DNA of 64,000 bases. Source: Paucibacter sp. DJ2R-2. Lineage in GTDB: Bacteria > Pseudomonadota > Gammaproteobacteria > Burkholderiales > Burkholderiaceae_C. The stretch is taken from positions 930,001-994,000 of the forward strand of contig NZ_JAJIRT010000001.1 of assembly GCF_025717675.1 (NCBI RefSeq). Reading direction: 5' to 3'. A program made the position numbers and the translations under genes. The notes under the pieces were generated by a model. It made no database searches and was not told the DNA's origin. It saw nothing but the letters and a program-made list of their open reading frames with translations. Each line of letters begins with the position of its first letter. Position 1 is the first letter of the stretch. Below are positions 18,313 through 26,694 of the stretch, piece by piece.

Positions 18313-18863
18313 TGGCGCAGCCCGCCCTCATCAGCCTGCGCCCGGCCGAGCTGGCTCGCGACCGCGCGGCCTTGCTGCAGCTGAACACCGAGTACATGAG
18401 CTGGGTGATGGAGCACTTGCAGCTGCATCTGGGCGTGTCCACCGAGCAAGCCCTGGGCATGCCCTTGGCGGACTATGTGGCGAAACATCTCGATGAGATC
18501 TGCCAGCCCCCAGGCGGCCGCTTCTACCTGGCCTACCTGGGCGGCGAGCTGGCCGGCATGGGCGGCTTGCGCGCCTTGACGCCTGGGCTGGGCGACCTCA
18601 AACGCATCTACCTGCGCCCGGCCAGCCGCGGCCAGGGCCTGGGCGAAGCCTTGGTGAAGCAGTTGATCGGCGATGCCCGCAACCTGGGCCTGCAGCAGCT
18701 CTACCTCGATTCCGCGCCTTTCATGGCGGCGGCGCATCGCCTGTACCGGGCCCAAGGATTTCGCGACGCTGGGCCTTACCCCGGCGCCGAAGTGCCCGAG
18801 CATCTGCACCCCGGCTGGTGCTTCATGACGCTGGATTTGAGCGGACCGCAAGAAGCGGGCTGA
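18312..18863 (+). CDS. GNAT N-acetyltransferase
   Basis: This 183-residue acetyltransferase is of a different subfamily from its upstream partner. The acetyl-CoA loop is RPASRGQGLGEALVKQLI (Q-G-L-G motif, about residue 103), and the C-terminal part HRLYRAQGFRDAGPY is the usual motif B end. The N-terminal LQLNTEYMSWVMEHL is typical of single-domain GNATs in proteobacteria. The start is fixed by the TGATG overlap with the preceding gene. Substrate unknown. Confidence 0.82.
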   Translation: MAQPALISLRPAELARDRAALLQLNTEYMSWVMEHLQLHLGVSTEQALGMPLADYVAKHLDEICQPPGGRFYLAYLGGELAGMGGLRALTPGLGDLKRIYLRPASRGQGLGEALVKQLIGDARNLGLQQLYLDSAPFMAAAHRLYRAQGFRDAGPYPGAEVPEHLHPGWCFMTLDLSGPQEAG

Positions 18864-18931
18864 CGGCGCCGCCGTTCGCGGGAAGACTGGCAACTCCACA
18901 TCGGCGCAGCCCGCGCCAGGAGCCACACGCC

Positions 18932-19585
18932 ATGCACCGCACGATCGAACCCGCCATCCACTACTGGGGCACGCCCGTCGTCCTGATCAGCAGCCTGAAC
19001 GAAGACGGCAGCGCCAACTTGGCACCCATGTCCTCGGCCTGGTGGCTGGGCTGGAGCTGCATGCTGGGCCTGGATGGCAGCTCGCAGACCCTGCTCAATC
19101 TGAAACGCCAGGGCGAGTGCGTGCTGAACCTGGCCAGCGAGGCCAATGCCGAGGCCGTCAACCGCCTGGCCTTGTGCACCGGCACGCCCCAGCTGCCCCT
19201 GCACAAGCAATGGCTGGGCTACCGCCATGTGGCGGACAAGTTCGGCGAGGCCGGCCTGAGCGCCCAGCCCTCGGAGCAGGTGGCGCCGCCGCGGGTGCGC
19301 GAATGCCAGGTGCAGCTGGAAGCCCAGGTGGTGGACATCCGCCCCTTCGGCACGCAGGACCCCCGCCTGCCCATTGCCAGCTGCATGGTCGAGCTGCGCC
19401 TGCTGAGCGCCCATGTGGACGAGGCCATCCTGCAGGGCGCGCAATCGGAGCGCATCGATGCCGAGGCCTGGCAGCCGCTGATGATGAAGTTCCGCCAGCT
19501 GCACAGCGGCGGGGGCCAGGTCTTGCCTTCCCGCCTGGCGCAGGGGCCGGAGGAACGCTATGCGCCCTGGAAGCGACGCGTCTGA
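18932..19585 (+). CDS. Flavin reductase-like FMN-binding protein
   Basis: This 217-residue protein has the split-barrel fold of the flavin reductase/flavoredoxin family. The motif YWGTPVVLISSLNEDG is followed by NLAPMSSAWWLGW, the typical FMN-contacting segment. Further on come NLKRQGECVLNLAS and the C-terminal IASCMVELRLL. It probably binds FMN and reduces flavin with NAD(P)H or transfers electrons. The ATG at 18932 follows an AGGAG site; residues from an upstream open frame are not family-like. Confidence 0.8.
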   Translation: MHRTIEPAIHYWGTPVVLISSLNEDGSANLAPMSSAWWLGWSCMLGLDGSSQTLLNLKRQGECVLNLASEANAEAVNRLALCTGTPQLPLHKQWLGYRHVADKFGEAGLSAQPSEQVAPPRVRECQVQLEAQVVDIRPFGTQDPRLPIASCMVELRLLSAHVDEAILQGAQSERIDAEAWQPLMMKFRQLHSGGGQVLPSRLAQGPEERYAPWKRRV

Positions 19586-19624
19586 TCGATCATCGATTCG
19601 CGCGAGTCTTGAATCGCATGGGGT

Positions 19625-20812
19625 TCAAGCCGCCTTCCGGCATCGGCGCAGCCCGGCCACAGCCAACAAACCAAGGCTCAGCATTGCGTAGGTCGAAGGC
19701 TCAGGCACTGCTGCTGCGATGCTGACCACAAAACCCACCGACGCAGGCGATCCACTGAGATTGCCAAAACCTACGAAGGTTTTGCCGTCAGACGACATCG
19801 CCAGCGGCGTACTGAAGTTGAAGGTGTTTCCAACATCAATTCCGAAACTGGCTAGATACGCATCAAAGCTCTGCATTCCCGCTTCTGCGGTCCAGATGAA
19901 GCCCAACCCTTGGTAGGGAAGTCCGGCCTGCGGCCGCTCATAGCCAAGAACAATGGTGCCGTCTTCGCTGACCGCCGAGGCTGATCCGTTGTAGCCCAAA
20001 TTCAGAGTACCGAGGTTGACCGTGCCGGTCGCAGCACTCCAACGCCAAGCTTGCTTCGCATTGCCAGTGCTGCCGATTCCGACTACCCAAGCTCCGTCGG
20101 AAGACATGTCCGTCGCCTCACTCAAGGCGCCGCCCGAAGACGAAGTGATTTCGCTACGAATATAGTTGCCATCACCCGCTTCATCGCGCCACAGCATGGG
20201 CCGGCGACCATTGCCCCAGCCCACCACGGTCTTGCCATCATCACTGACCGCAGCAGCACGGGTCGAGTTGTTGCCGGAGGACAAGCCAGAATCGCCGAGA
20301 TTGATCAGGCTATTGGTGCCTTCGCTCCAGACTGTTGCGCGACCTCGACCGGAGGCTGTTCCAGGAGCCCATGCAGCACCAGCGACATGCTGGCCGTTGT
20401 TACTGATAGCCCACCCAGCGGACACCTCCACTGGGCTTGTGCCATTGCTGCCGCCGATACCGCCCAACAAAGTCCATTGGCCCGTATCCATTGAGCGGAA
20501 GGCCATCTCGTAGCTGTTGTTTGCAGCATTGAATGCCGTACCGCTGACGCGACTGCCGTCAGCTGAAATTCTGGCGCTGCCGCCGATGCCACTGCCAGCA
20601 ACTCGCCCACCTATGGGCTCTAAGCCTGCGCCGGAAGTCCACATGAAGTACTGCGAGTTGCTTGCATTGGCACCGACGACGATTCGTCCGTCGGCACTGA
20701 CATCCGAAGGGATAGCCCCCCCAGGCAATTGAGTGAACGAAGCGGCTTGGACCAAGCCACCAGCCAGCAGCATGGCGGAAAAAAACAACGTGCACTTTTG
20801 AGGCATGAACAT
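19625..20812 (-). CDS. PEP-CTERM exported protein with HAF-type repeats
   Basis: The 395-residue protein has a signal peptide (LFFSAMLLAGGLVQAA) and a C-terminal PEP-CTERM signal (VPEPSTYAMLSLGLLAVAGL then RRCRK). Between them are repeats of the DGRIVVGANAS or DGKTVVGWGNG kind, each followed by a W-containing strand such as AWRWSAATG. This is the HAF beta-propeller-like repeat. It is second in a tandem pair with the next gene, 26 bases apart. It is probably exported to the surface or matrix; no enzyme motif is visible. Confidence 0.85.
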   Translation of the reverse strand: MFMPQKCTLFFSAMLLAGGLVQAASFTQLPGGAIPSDVSADGRIVVGANASNSQYFMWTSGAGLEPIGGRVAGSGIGGSARISADGSRVSGTAFNAANNSYEMAFRSMDTGQWTLLGGIGGSNGTSPVEVSAGWAISNNGQHVAGAAWAPGTASGRGRATVWSEGTNSLINLGDSGLSSGNNSTRAAAVSDDGKTVVGWGNGRRPMLWRDEAGDGNYIRSEITSSSGGALSEATDMSSDGAWVVGIGSTGNAKQAWRWSAATGTVNLGTLNLGYNGSASAVSEDGTIVLGYERPQAGLPYQGLGFIWTAEAGMQSFDAYLASFGIDVGNTFNFSTPLAMSSDGKTFVGFGNLSGSPASVGFVVSIAAAVPEPSTYAMLSLGLLAVAGLRRCRKAA

Positions 20813-20838
20813 GTTCGATCTCCAGTCGGGTTCTTAGC

Positions 20839-22158
20839 TCAGAGGGCGGCCAAGCTGTGTCGACGCTTGCTGACGCGTCGCATCAGCACAGGCAGCGCCA
20901 CCGCGAAGAGCAACCAAGCAGCCGGCTCAGGAACAGGCGTTGTGTGCAGAATGAAGCTAGAGCTGGTGCCGGTCACCTTGTCGAAATAGAGGCCGCTGAT
21001 GGCCGAGCCGTCGGCGGCCATCGAAGTCAGACTCCAGACATGCTTGTCCGGGCCTAAACCCAGCCCCAAGTCGACCAGGTAGTTGTCAAAAGACTTGGTG
21101 ACGCCGCTGTTGTGGTCATAGATCCAGGTATCGGCTGTGAGGATGCTGGCATTCGTGCCGGCGAAGAAGAGCGAGAAGCTGCCGATCACCAGACCGTTGT
21201 CGGAGACTCCGGTAACCACCGCCTTGTTGTTCCGAAACAGATCTACCGCTGCTGGATTGCTGTAGTCGGGCACCGCATCAAAGGGGATCAAAGTGCCCGA
21301 ATTGCTGGCGACATCCCAGAACGTGGCTTGGCTGTACGTCATGGTGTAGCCTGCGCCAGGTGGGGCGTAGTTGGTGGCCAGGCCGTTCATGGACCCTCCG
21401 GCGCCGTATTTGCCGTTGGCGCTCAGGGCCGCCACTTGAATGTTGACGGCGGTGCCGCTGGCATTGTTGATGGTGGGTGTGCTGACAACATAGCCGTTGC
21501 TCGCAGCGCTCCAACGCCACAAGCGATCTTGACCCGCTGAGCCGACTCTCAAACTACCCGCAACAACGCTCCCCTCGTCGCTCACGGCAAAGGCCCTCGC
21601 GACACCGGAAGTGCCAGTTGGGGTCAGGTCAATCACGCCGCCGTTTTTGAACACCACAGCATGTGCCACAGAACTCGGCGTACCGGCGGCGGAATAGAAG
21701 GCTTGTCCGACAACGGTGCTGGCGTCAGCGGACATTGCATAGGCCATGCTCTGCTGCTTCAAGCTCGAACCGGATACGGCTGAGTTCGAATAGACCCCCA
21801 GGCTGCCCAGCGTTGTCCAGGTTTGTGTGGCGATGTTGAAGGTGGCCGCCTGGCTGAAGCCATTGGCCGCCGTGGCGTTGCCGCTCAATGTGCCGCCATT
21901 GGCGCTGATGCCGCCAACGCCACCAAAATTCTGCGCCGCAGAGTTCCCGCCAACGCTCAACAGGGCACCGCTGGCGGAGTCGTAGTACAGATGGCCGGTG
22001 GAATCGCCTGACACTGCTGCCCCCCCATTGGAGGCAAGGCCAGACCAGCTGTAATTGGCCGGCGGGGCGAACACCTTCAACTCATAGCCGGCATGCGCCG
22101 CCATGGCAGCGCTGATCAGTGCGGCGTGGACAAAAGCTTTGGGCAGAGCGCGGGGCAT
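20839..22158 (-). CDS. PEP-CTERM exported protein with HAF-type repeats
   Basis: This 439-residue paralogue of the adjacent protein has a signal peptide (ISAAMAAHA, cleavage near 22) and a C-terminal signal VPEPAAWLLFAVALPVLM followed by RRVSKRR. Repeats such as DASTVVGQAFYS, EGSVVAGSLRVG and LWRWSAASNG recur every 50-60 residues. It is the first gene of a two-gene unit with the neighbour. Upstream lie long C runs and a TPR/LuxR regulator gene in the same direction, which is the obvious candidate controller. Confidence 0.84.
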   Translation of the reverse strand: MPRALPKAFVHAALISAAMAAHAGYELKVFAPPANYSWSGLASNGGAAVSGDSTGHLYYDSASGALLSVGGNSAAQNFGGVGGISANGGTLSGNATAANGFSQAATFNIATQTWTTLGSLGVYSNSAVSGSSLKQQSMAYAMSADASTVVGQAFYSAAGTPSSVAHAVVFKNGGVIDLTPTGTSGVARAFAVSDEGSVVAGSLRVGSAGQDRLWRWSAASNGYVVSTPTINNASGTAVNIQVAALSANGKYGAGGSMNGLATNYAPPGAGYTMTYSQATFWDVASNSGTLIPFDAVPDYSNPAAVDLFRNNKAVVTGVSDNGLVIGSFSLFFAGTNASILTADTWIYDHNSGVTKSFDNYLVDLGLGLGPDKHVWSLTSMAADGSAISGLYFDKVTGTSSSFILHTTPVPEPAAWLLFAVALPVLMRRVSKRRHSLAAL

Positions 22159-22235
22159 GGCTTGGACCTTTCAGAAGATAGGTCCAAATTCTGGGAGCCC
22201 GCACAGATGGCGTCACTCGGGTCTAACTCGCTTCG

Positions 22236-22256
22236 CCCCCCCCCGCCCACCCCCCC
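22236..22256. repeat. C9 and C7 homopolymer tracts (G-rich on coding strand)
   Basis: On the + strand nine C (22236-22244) are followed by G, CCC, A and seven C (22250-22256); a C6 run follows near 22281. Read on the coding strand of the PEP-CTERM gene this is G7-T-G3-C-G9, which meets the simple rule for a G-quadruplex. The tracts lie about 80-100 bases upstream of that gene's start, in the place where its promoter is expected. Confidence 0.8.
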
Positions 22257-22308
22257 GCCAAAGCGGCTCAGAGTCGGACACCCCCCTCAGTCACGGGGAC
22301 GACAGCAT

Positions 22309-24051
22309 TCAGGCTCCTGTGAGGAGCCCCAGGGTATGGGCCCGCATCACCGCCTCTCGACGCGATTTCACCGAGAGCTTCTTGTACAGGCCCTTCAAAT
22401 GCCATTTGATGGTCTCATCGCTGACGCCAAGTGCCTGCGCGATGTCCCGATTGGAGTAGTGGCGCGCCAGGAGCTGCAAGACCGCCCGTTCCTTAGGCGT
22501 TGGCAAGGTCGAGTCGATATCGCTGCGGTCATGCGTGAACTCAATCGGAGGCAAGGCAAGCCCGGCTTCGCTCGCCACATCTTTGCCGGTGGCATAACCC
22601 AATAGTTGCAGCACCGCACGAGGATTCTTGAGGCTCAAGACCTTGTCCTGCGCGCCAGCCAGCCCGGCCATTCGCAGATATGCATAGGCCTGGGCCATGT
22701 GATCGGCCTCGGCCCATGCATCCGCCAGAAAGGCCAGCAAGGCCGAAGGAGGCTGCCAGCCCGGAATGCTCATGCCGCGGTCAAGCGCCGTCTGTGCAAA
22801 ATGAACCGTGGCTGTTGGCGCAGTCATACCCGCCGGAGCGGGCAGTTTGCGATGCCGATGCACCTCCGCCAAAGCCTCGCTCACATCGATAGCAACCGCC
22901 GCATAGCCATAGCGCTTGATCAGGACTTGCGCCTCATCGATAGCAGCCATAGCCTCGTCAATGCGCCCGAGCCCGGCCAAAGTGCGGGCCTGGCGTGCGA
23001 GGAGCTTGGCCAGATTGACGGTCGACTTGGCCTCGCGATGCAAGCGGATGGCTTCTGCCATCACATCCAGCCCCTCCTGCGATCGATCCAGACCTGCCAG
23101 GGTCAAAGCCATCTCGCTGCAAGCAAAGGCTGTGACTCCGCCCGGCGGAGCCAAGCGCAGAAGCGTCATGGCATCACTCAGCACAGCGCGGCTCTCTTCG
23201 TATCGGCCCAGGTGGCGAAGTACCCGCCCGATTTGAATCTGACTGGTCCCCACCAAGACCGGCCATCGAGTCCGACGAGCCATTTCGGTAGAAGCTTCAA
23301 AGCAAGTGGCAGCCTGACTCAGGTCGCCCAGTTCCAGCCAGGCATTGCCTTCATTCATCGCCAGAATGCAAGCCAGCCGCAGCATGCCCATTTCGTGGGC
23401 CAGCCGGCCTGCACGCGCAAACAGGTCAGCCGCTCCAGCCGGCTCGCGCAAGCTCAGCGGCAAGGCCTGAGCAAACAGCGCCAGCGCCTGGCAGGCTGCG
23501 TCCTCCGGCAATGCCACAGAAGCAGGAGCAAGCCCCTCCCTTGTGGGCATGGCATCCAGGGTGCTGACGCTGGCTTCACAGCGTAGCAATCCTGCCGCGA
23601 TACCGCTGCGCTGGGGGTCACTCGCATCGGCAAAGCAATTTATTCCTTGCTGCAGCGCATGCAGTTCACGGTCTCGCTGTCCGCCAGCCTTGGCAAGGCT
23701 GGCCTCGATCAGAAACGCATCGCCCTCAGAGATCGGGTCATATTGAACGCTGAAATGTGCACGCGCCCGGGCCAGCAGAGCTTCGGCCTCGTCAAGGCGA
23801 GAAAACAAGGCCGAGATCTCGCTTGCGGCCAAAGACAGGCGCACGATAAGGGAGCGAGTTTGCTCGGGCTCTAAGGGATGAGACGCCAAGCGACGCTCAG
23901 CTTCTGCGATCAAGGCCATGGCCCGCAGGCTGTCGCGTTGCCGCAGGTGCCAGACCAACTCCACCATGGCCTGCACGCGAGCCCCCCGCGTAGCAGACTC
24001 CAAAGTCTGCTCAAGAAGTGCCAGTTCTTCCTCGGCGATCGCGAACTTCAT
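22309..24051 (-). CDS. TPR-containing LuxR-family transcription regulator
   Basis: This 580-residue protein has a long helical TPR-like region (about residues 1-480) and a C-terminal LuxR/FixJ helix-turn-helix. The DNA-binding part reads TPKERAVLQLLARHYSNRDI then AQALGVSDETIKWHLKGLY and KKLSVKSRREAV. The layout resembles the C-terminal half of MalT-type regulators but lacks the ATPase domain; no Walker motif is visible. The TPR region probably senses a protein or ligand. It lies just upstream of the tandem PEP-CTERM genes on the same strand and may control them; this is inferred from position only. Confidence 0.85.
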   Translation of the reverse strand: MKFAIAEEELALLEQTLESATRGARVQAMVELVWHLRQRDSLRAMALIAEAERRLASHPLEPEQTRSLIVRLSLAASEISALFSRLDEAEALLARARAHFSVQYDPISEGDAFLIEASLAKAGGQRDRELHALQQGINCFADASDPQRSGIAAGLLRCEASVSTLDAMPTREGLAPASVALPEDAACQALALFAQALPLSLREPAGAADLFARAGRLAHEMGMLRLACILAMNEGNAWLELGDLSQAATCFEASTEMARRTRWPVLVGTSQIQIGRVLRHLGRYEESRAVLSDAMTLLRLAPPGGVTAFACSEMALTLAGLDRSQEGLDVMAEAIRLHREAKSTVNLAKLLARQARTLAGLGRIDEAMAAIDEAQVLIKRYGYAAVAIDVSEALAEVHRHRKLPAPAGMTAPTATVHFAQTALDRGMSIPGWQPPSALLAFLADAWAEADHMAQAYAYLRMAGLAGAQDKVLSLKNPRAVLQLLGYATGKDVASEAGLALPPIEFTHDRSDIDSTLPTPKERAVLQLLARHYSNRDIAQALGVSDETIKWHLKGLYKKLSVKSRREAVMRAHTLGLLTGA

Positions 24052-24098
24052 GCCGCGATCTTAGGGGCTCGGTGGGGCTGAGCCGTTCGGAGCACCCC

Positions 24099-24989
24099 TC
24101 ATGGCGCGCCCAGACCTGGCGTCAAGTGCCGCCGGGCCTGATTGAAGGCACGCATGGCTGGGCCATACATGCGTTCTCCCGCTGGGCTGATCCACCGAGA
24201 GTCCGGAAGCCCTAGCCCGGCAATACTTGCCAAATGCGCAAGGATGCGATCAATGCGCAGAATCGCCTCGCGGCCCCAGGGGGTACGCGGACAGACAGCC
24301 ACCACAACGTCCGGGGCTTCACTGCCTTGGATGGGGAGAATCATCAAGTCCTCGTACTTGTGCCCTTCCAGCTTCTGGCGATGCAAGACCAGGAAGTCGT
24401 AGTCGATGGTGTAGTCAGCACGGTCCAGCCGCAGCATCTCAAAGAAATTGCCGCCCATACTGGCGCCGCCCAGCATCGCCACATTGGCGCCGGCCGGGCG
24501 CTGACTCAAAACAGAGTCCAGTGCAGCCCCGTAACTGCGCTTGCGGACGAACACACCGCGCACACCCGGCAGAGCCAGCAGCTCGGGCAAACGCACTCGC
24601 CCGGCCTCATCGAGAGGCAACTGGTCGCGCACGCGCTTGTGGGCGATCAACTGGACCGGGCGTACCAAGCGGACATCGCTGAGCCAATAGCGCTGCTCGC
24701 GCTCGGGCGTCCTCAAACCCCCTACAAAGCAGATCGGCTCACCGGCGTCGAGCATGGCATAGATGCGCGCGGCACTGGCCACCAGATAGCGATGCTCCAT
24801 GCCAGGCATCTCGCGCACGACGGCCTTCAGCGTTTCGTCGATGATGCCGAACCCGGGCTTGCCATCGATGGGAACCGAGACGGGCGCAAAATCCTGCATG
24901 GCCCAAGTCATCGTCGCCTGAGCAGAGCAAAGGCTGGCTGAGAAGGAGAGCATCAAGGTCAGCAAACAAGATCGAAAGACGTGTTGCAT
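24099..24989 (-). CDS. TIGR02285-like periplasmic protein (solute-binding protein 3 fold), copy 1
   Basis: The 296-residue protein has a cleavable signal peptide (LTLMLSFSASLCSAQ). The mature part starts MTWAMQDFAPVSV and contains the family blocks EMPGMEHRYLVASAARIYAM and ICFVGGLRTPERE. These resemble a degenerate SBP3 ligand-binding domain found as stand-alone genes without transporter partners. It is about 60-65 percent identical by eye to the protein at 28713, and both share the bases GGTTAGCAT just upstream of the start. The ligand is unknown; a sensory role has been suggested for similar proteins but is not shown here. Confidence 0.8.
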   Translation of the reverse strand: MQHVFRSCLLTLMLSFSASLCSAQATMTWAMQDFAPVSVPIDGKPGFGIIDETLKAVVREMPGMEHRYLVASAARIYAMLDAGEPICFVGGLRTPEREQRYWLSDVRLVRPVQLIAHKRVRDQLPLDEAGRVRLPELLALPGVRGVFVRKRSYGAALDSVLSQRPAGANVAMLGGASMGGNFFEMLRLDRADYTIDYDFLVLHRQKLEGHKYEDLMILPIQGSEAPDVVVAVCPRTPWGREAILRIDRILAHLASIAGLGLPDSRWISPAGERMYGPAMRAFNQARRHLTPGLGAP

Positions 24990-25081
24990 CCCTTAATGCT
25001 AACCAATGTTGTTCGTTCGCGAGCACTCCCTAACGGCACCGTTGCCAGCCCACTGTCGACGCCTACAAAACGGTGCCTTAC

Positions 25082-25705
25082 ATGATTCAAATGCCTTTGC
25101 ATACGCACACACCCATAGAAACGCTGCCGTCGACCCAGCCCACTGCCTCGCCCCGAGTCCTGGCCTTGTGCGGCAGCCTGCGCCAACACTCGCGGTGCAA
25201 GGCCTTGCTGGAGGCGAGCCGGCTGCGCGCCGGGCCGGATCTGCGCTTCAGCCACTTTGAGGGTCTGGGCGCGCTGCCGCTGTTCAACCCCGACCTGCTC
25301 GAGGCCCAGGCGCCGCCAGCCGTTCAAGCCTTCTGGAGCGCGGTGGACGCGGCCGATGTACTCCTGATCGCCAGCCCAGAATATGCGCACGGCGTCACGT
25401 CCGTCATCAAGAACGCGCTCGATTGGCTGGTCGGCCACATCCCCTTCACCGACAAACCGGTGGCGGTGTTCAACCCCTCGTGCCGCGCCAGCCATGCCGA
25501 TGCGGCTCTGAAGGAAACCCTCCGCACCATGTCGGCTCGCTTGATCGAGGGCGCCTGCCAGCAGCTGGATGCCACGCGCAGCCGCTTGAGCGCCCAGGAC
25601 ATGGCGGCCAGCCCCGACTTTGCGCCCACGCTCGATGCCGCCCTGCAGGCCATGCGCAGCTTCGCGACCCAACACATCCACACCGACACGCAAGCCTCAT
25701 GCTGA
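25082..25705 (+). CDS. NADPH-dependent FMN reductase family protein
   Basis: This 207-residue flavoprotein has the flavodoxin-like motif VLALCGSLRQHSRCKALLEA, which binds the FMN phosphate. It is followed by ASPEYAHGVTSVIKNALDWL, the conserved flavin-contacting block of NAD(P)H:quinone/chromate reductases. It probably reduces quinones, azo dyes or metals with NADPH. Two in-frame ATGs at 25082 and 25091 are both possible starts; residues before CGSLR are unusually long (about 30). The stop overlaps the next gene by 7 bases. Confidence 0.84.
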   Translation: MIQMPLHTHTPIETLPSTQPTASPRVLALCGSLRQHSRCKALLEASRLRAGPDLRFSHFEGLGALPLFNPDLLEAQAPPAVQAFWSAVDAADVLLIASPEYAHGVTSVIKNALDWLVGHIPFTDKPVAVFNPSCRASHADAALKETLRTMSARLIEGACQQLDATRSRLSAQDMAASPDFAPTLDAALQAMRSFATQHIHTDTQASC

Positions 25706-26667
25706 TCCCCACCCTGCACACCGAGCGCCTGAGCCTGGAACCGCTGAGCGCCGATTGCGCCGCGCTGTACGAACGCTTTTACAGCGATGCCCAGGCCTCG
25801 GCCTTCTACAACGGCCCGCTGAGCCCGGCCGCCGCCTGGGCGCGCCTGGCGTCCGATCTGGGCAGCTGGCATCTGCAAGGCTTCGGGGTCTGGGCCATCC
25901 GGTTGCGGCAGCCCGACGGCCCGGGCGAATGGATCGGAGTCTGCGGCTACTGGCAAGGTCACGGCTGGCCGCGCGAGCTAACCTGGTGGCTGCTGCCCGA
26001 GTTTCGCGGCTGCGGTCTGGCGCAGGAGGCCTCGGTGGCGGCCATCGCCCATGCCTACGAGCAGTTTGGCTGGGAGCAGGTGCAGACCTACACCAAGGAT
26101 GACAACCACGCAGCGCGCCAGCTGGTGCAGCGGCTCGGGGCTCAGGTCTTGCGTCGCGAGGCCTTTCCCGACGGGGTGGAGCGCAATCTCTATCTGCTGC
26201 CCCGGCCCGTGCCTGCCGATCCCTGTGCGCCCGCAAACCTGCAGCTGCTGCTCAGCGAACAGGCCGACGAAGCGCTGCGCCAGGCCATCGTCCAGCCACT
26301 GGTGGCCTACAACCAGAGTCACGCCGCGCCCAGCCAAAGCCGGCCGCTGGTGATCAGCGTTCGCGATCCGCGCAGCGGCGCCGTGCTGGGCGGACTCTGG
26401 GGCTACACCTCCTATGGCTGGCTGTTCACCCAGCTGCTGGTGGTGCCGGAAGCGGCGCGCGGCCAGGGCCTGGGCCGGCGCCTGCTGCAGATGGCCGAGG
26501 CCGAGGCGCAAGCGCGCGGCTGCCACGGCGCCTGGCTGGACACCTTCGAGTTCCAGGCCCGGGGCTTCTACGAGAAGCAGGGCTACCGCTGCTTCGGCGA
26601 GCTGCCGGACTACCCGCAGGGCGGCTCGCGCTTCTTCATGCAAAAGGCATTGCCGCCCGCCCTCTGA
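25699..26667 (+). CDS. Tandem double GNAT acetyltransferase
   Basis: This 322-residue protein is a fusion of two acetyltransferase domains. The N-terminal half (1-165) is RimJ/RimL-like: LHTERLSLEPLSADCAAL, then WWLLPEFRGCGLAQEASVAA and KDDNHAARQLVQRLGAQV. The C-terminal half (about 180-322) has its own acetyl-CoA loop VVPEAARGQGLGRRLLQMAE, with GAWLDTFEFQARGFYEKQGY. Both glycine loops look intact, although the first has Gly-Cys-Gly rather than the usual Gln/Arg-x-x-Gly-x-Gly/Ala. It overlaps the FMN reductase gene. Substrates unknown. Confidence 0.83.
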   Translation: MLIPTLHTERLSLEPLSADCAALYERFYSDAQASAFYNGPLSPAAAWARLASDLGSWHLQGFGVWAIRLRQPDGPGEWIGVCGYWQGHGWPRELTWWLLPEFRGCGLAQEASVAAIAHAYEQFGWEQVQTYTKDDNHAARQLVQRLGAQVLRREAFPDGVERNLYLLPRPVPADPCAPANLQLLLSEQADEALRQAIVQPLVAYNQSHAAPSQSRPLVISVRDPRSGAVLGGLWGYTSYGWLFTQLLVVPEAARGQGLGRRLLQMAEAEAQARGCHGAWLDTFEFQARGFYEKQGYRCFGELPDYPQGGSRFFMQKALPPAL

Positions 26668-26694
26668 AGCGCGGCAAGCCTTCTCCTTTTCCTT

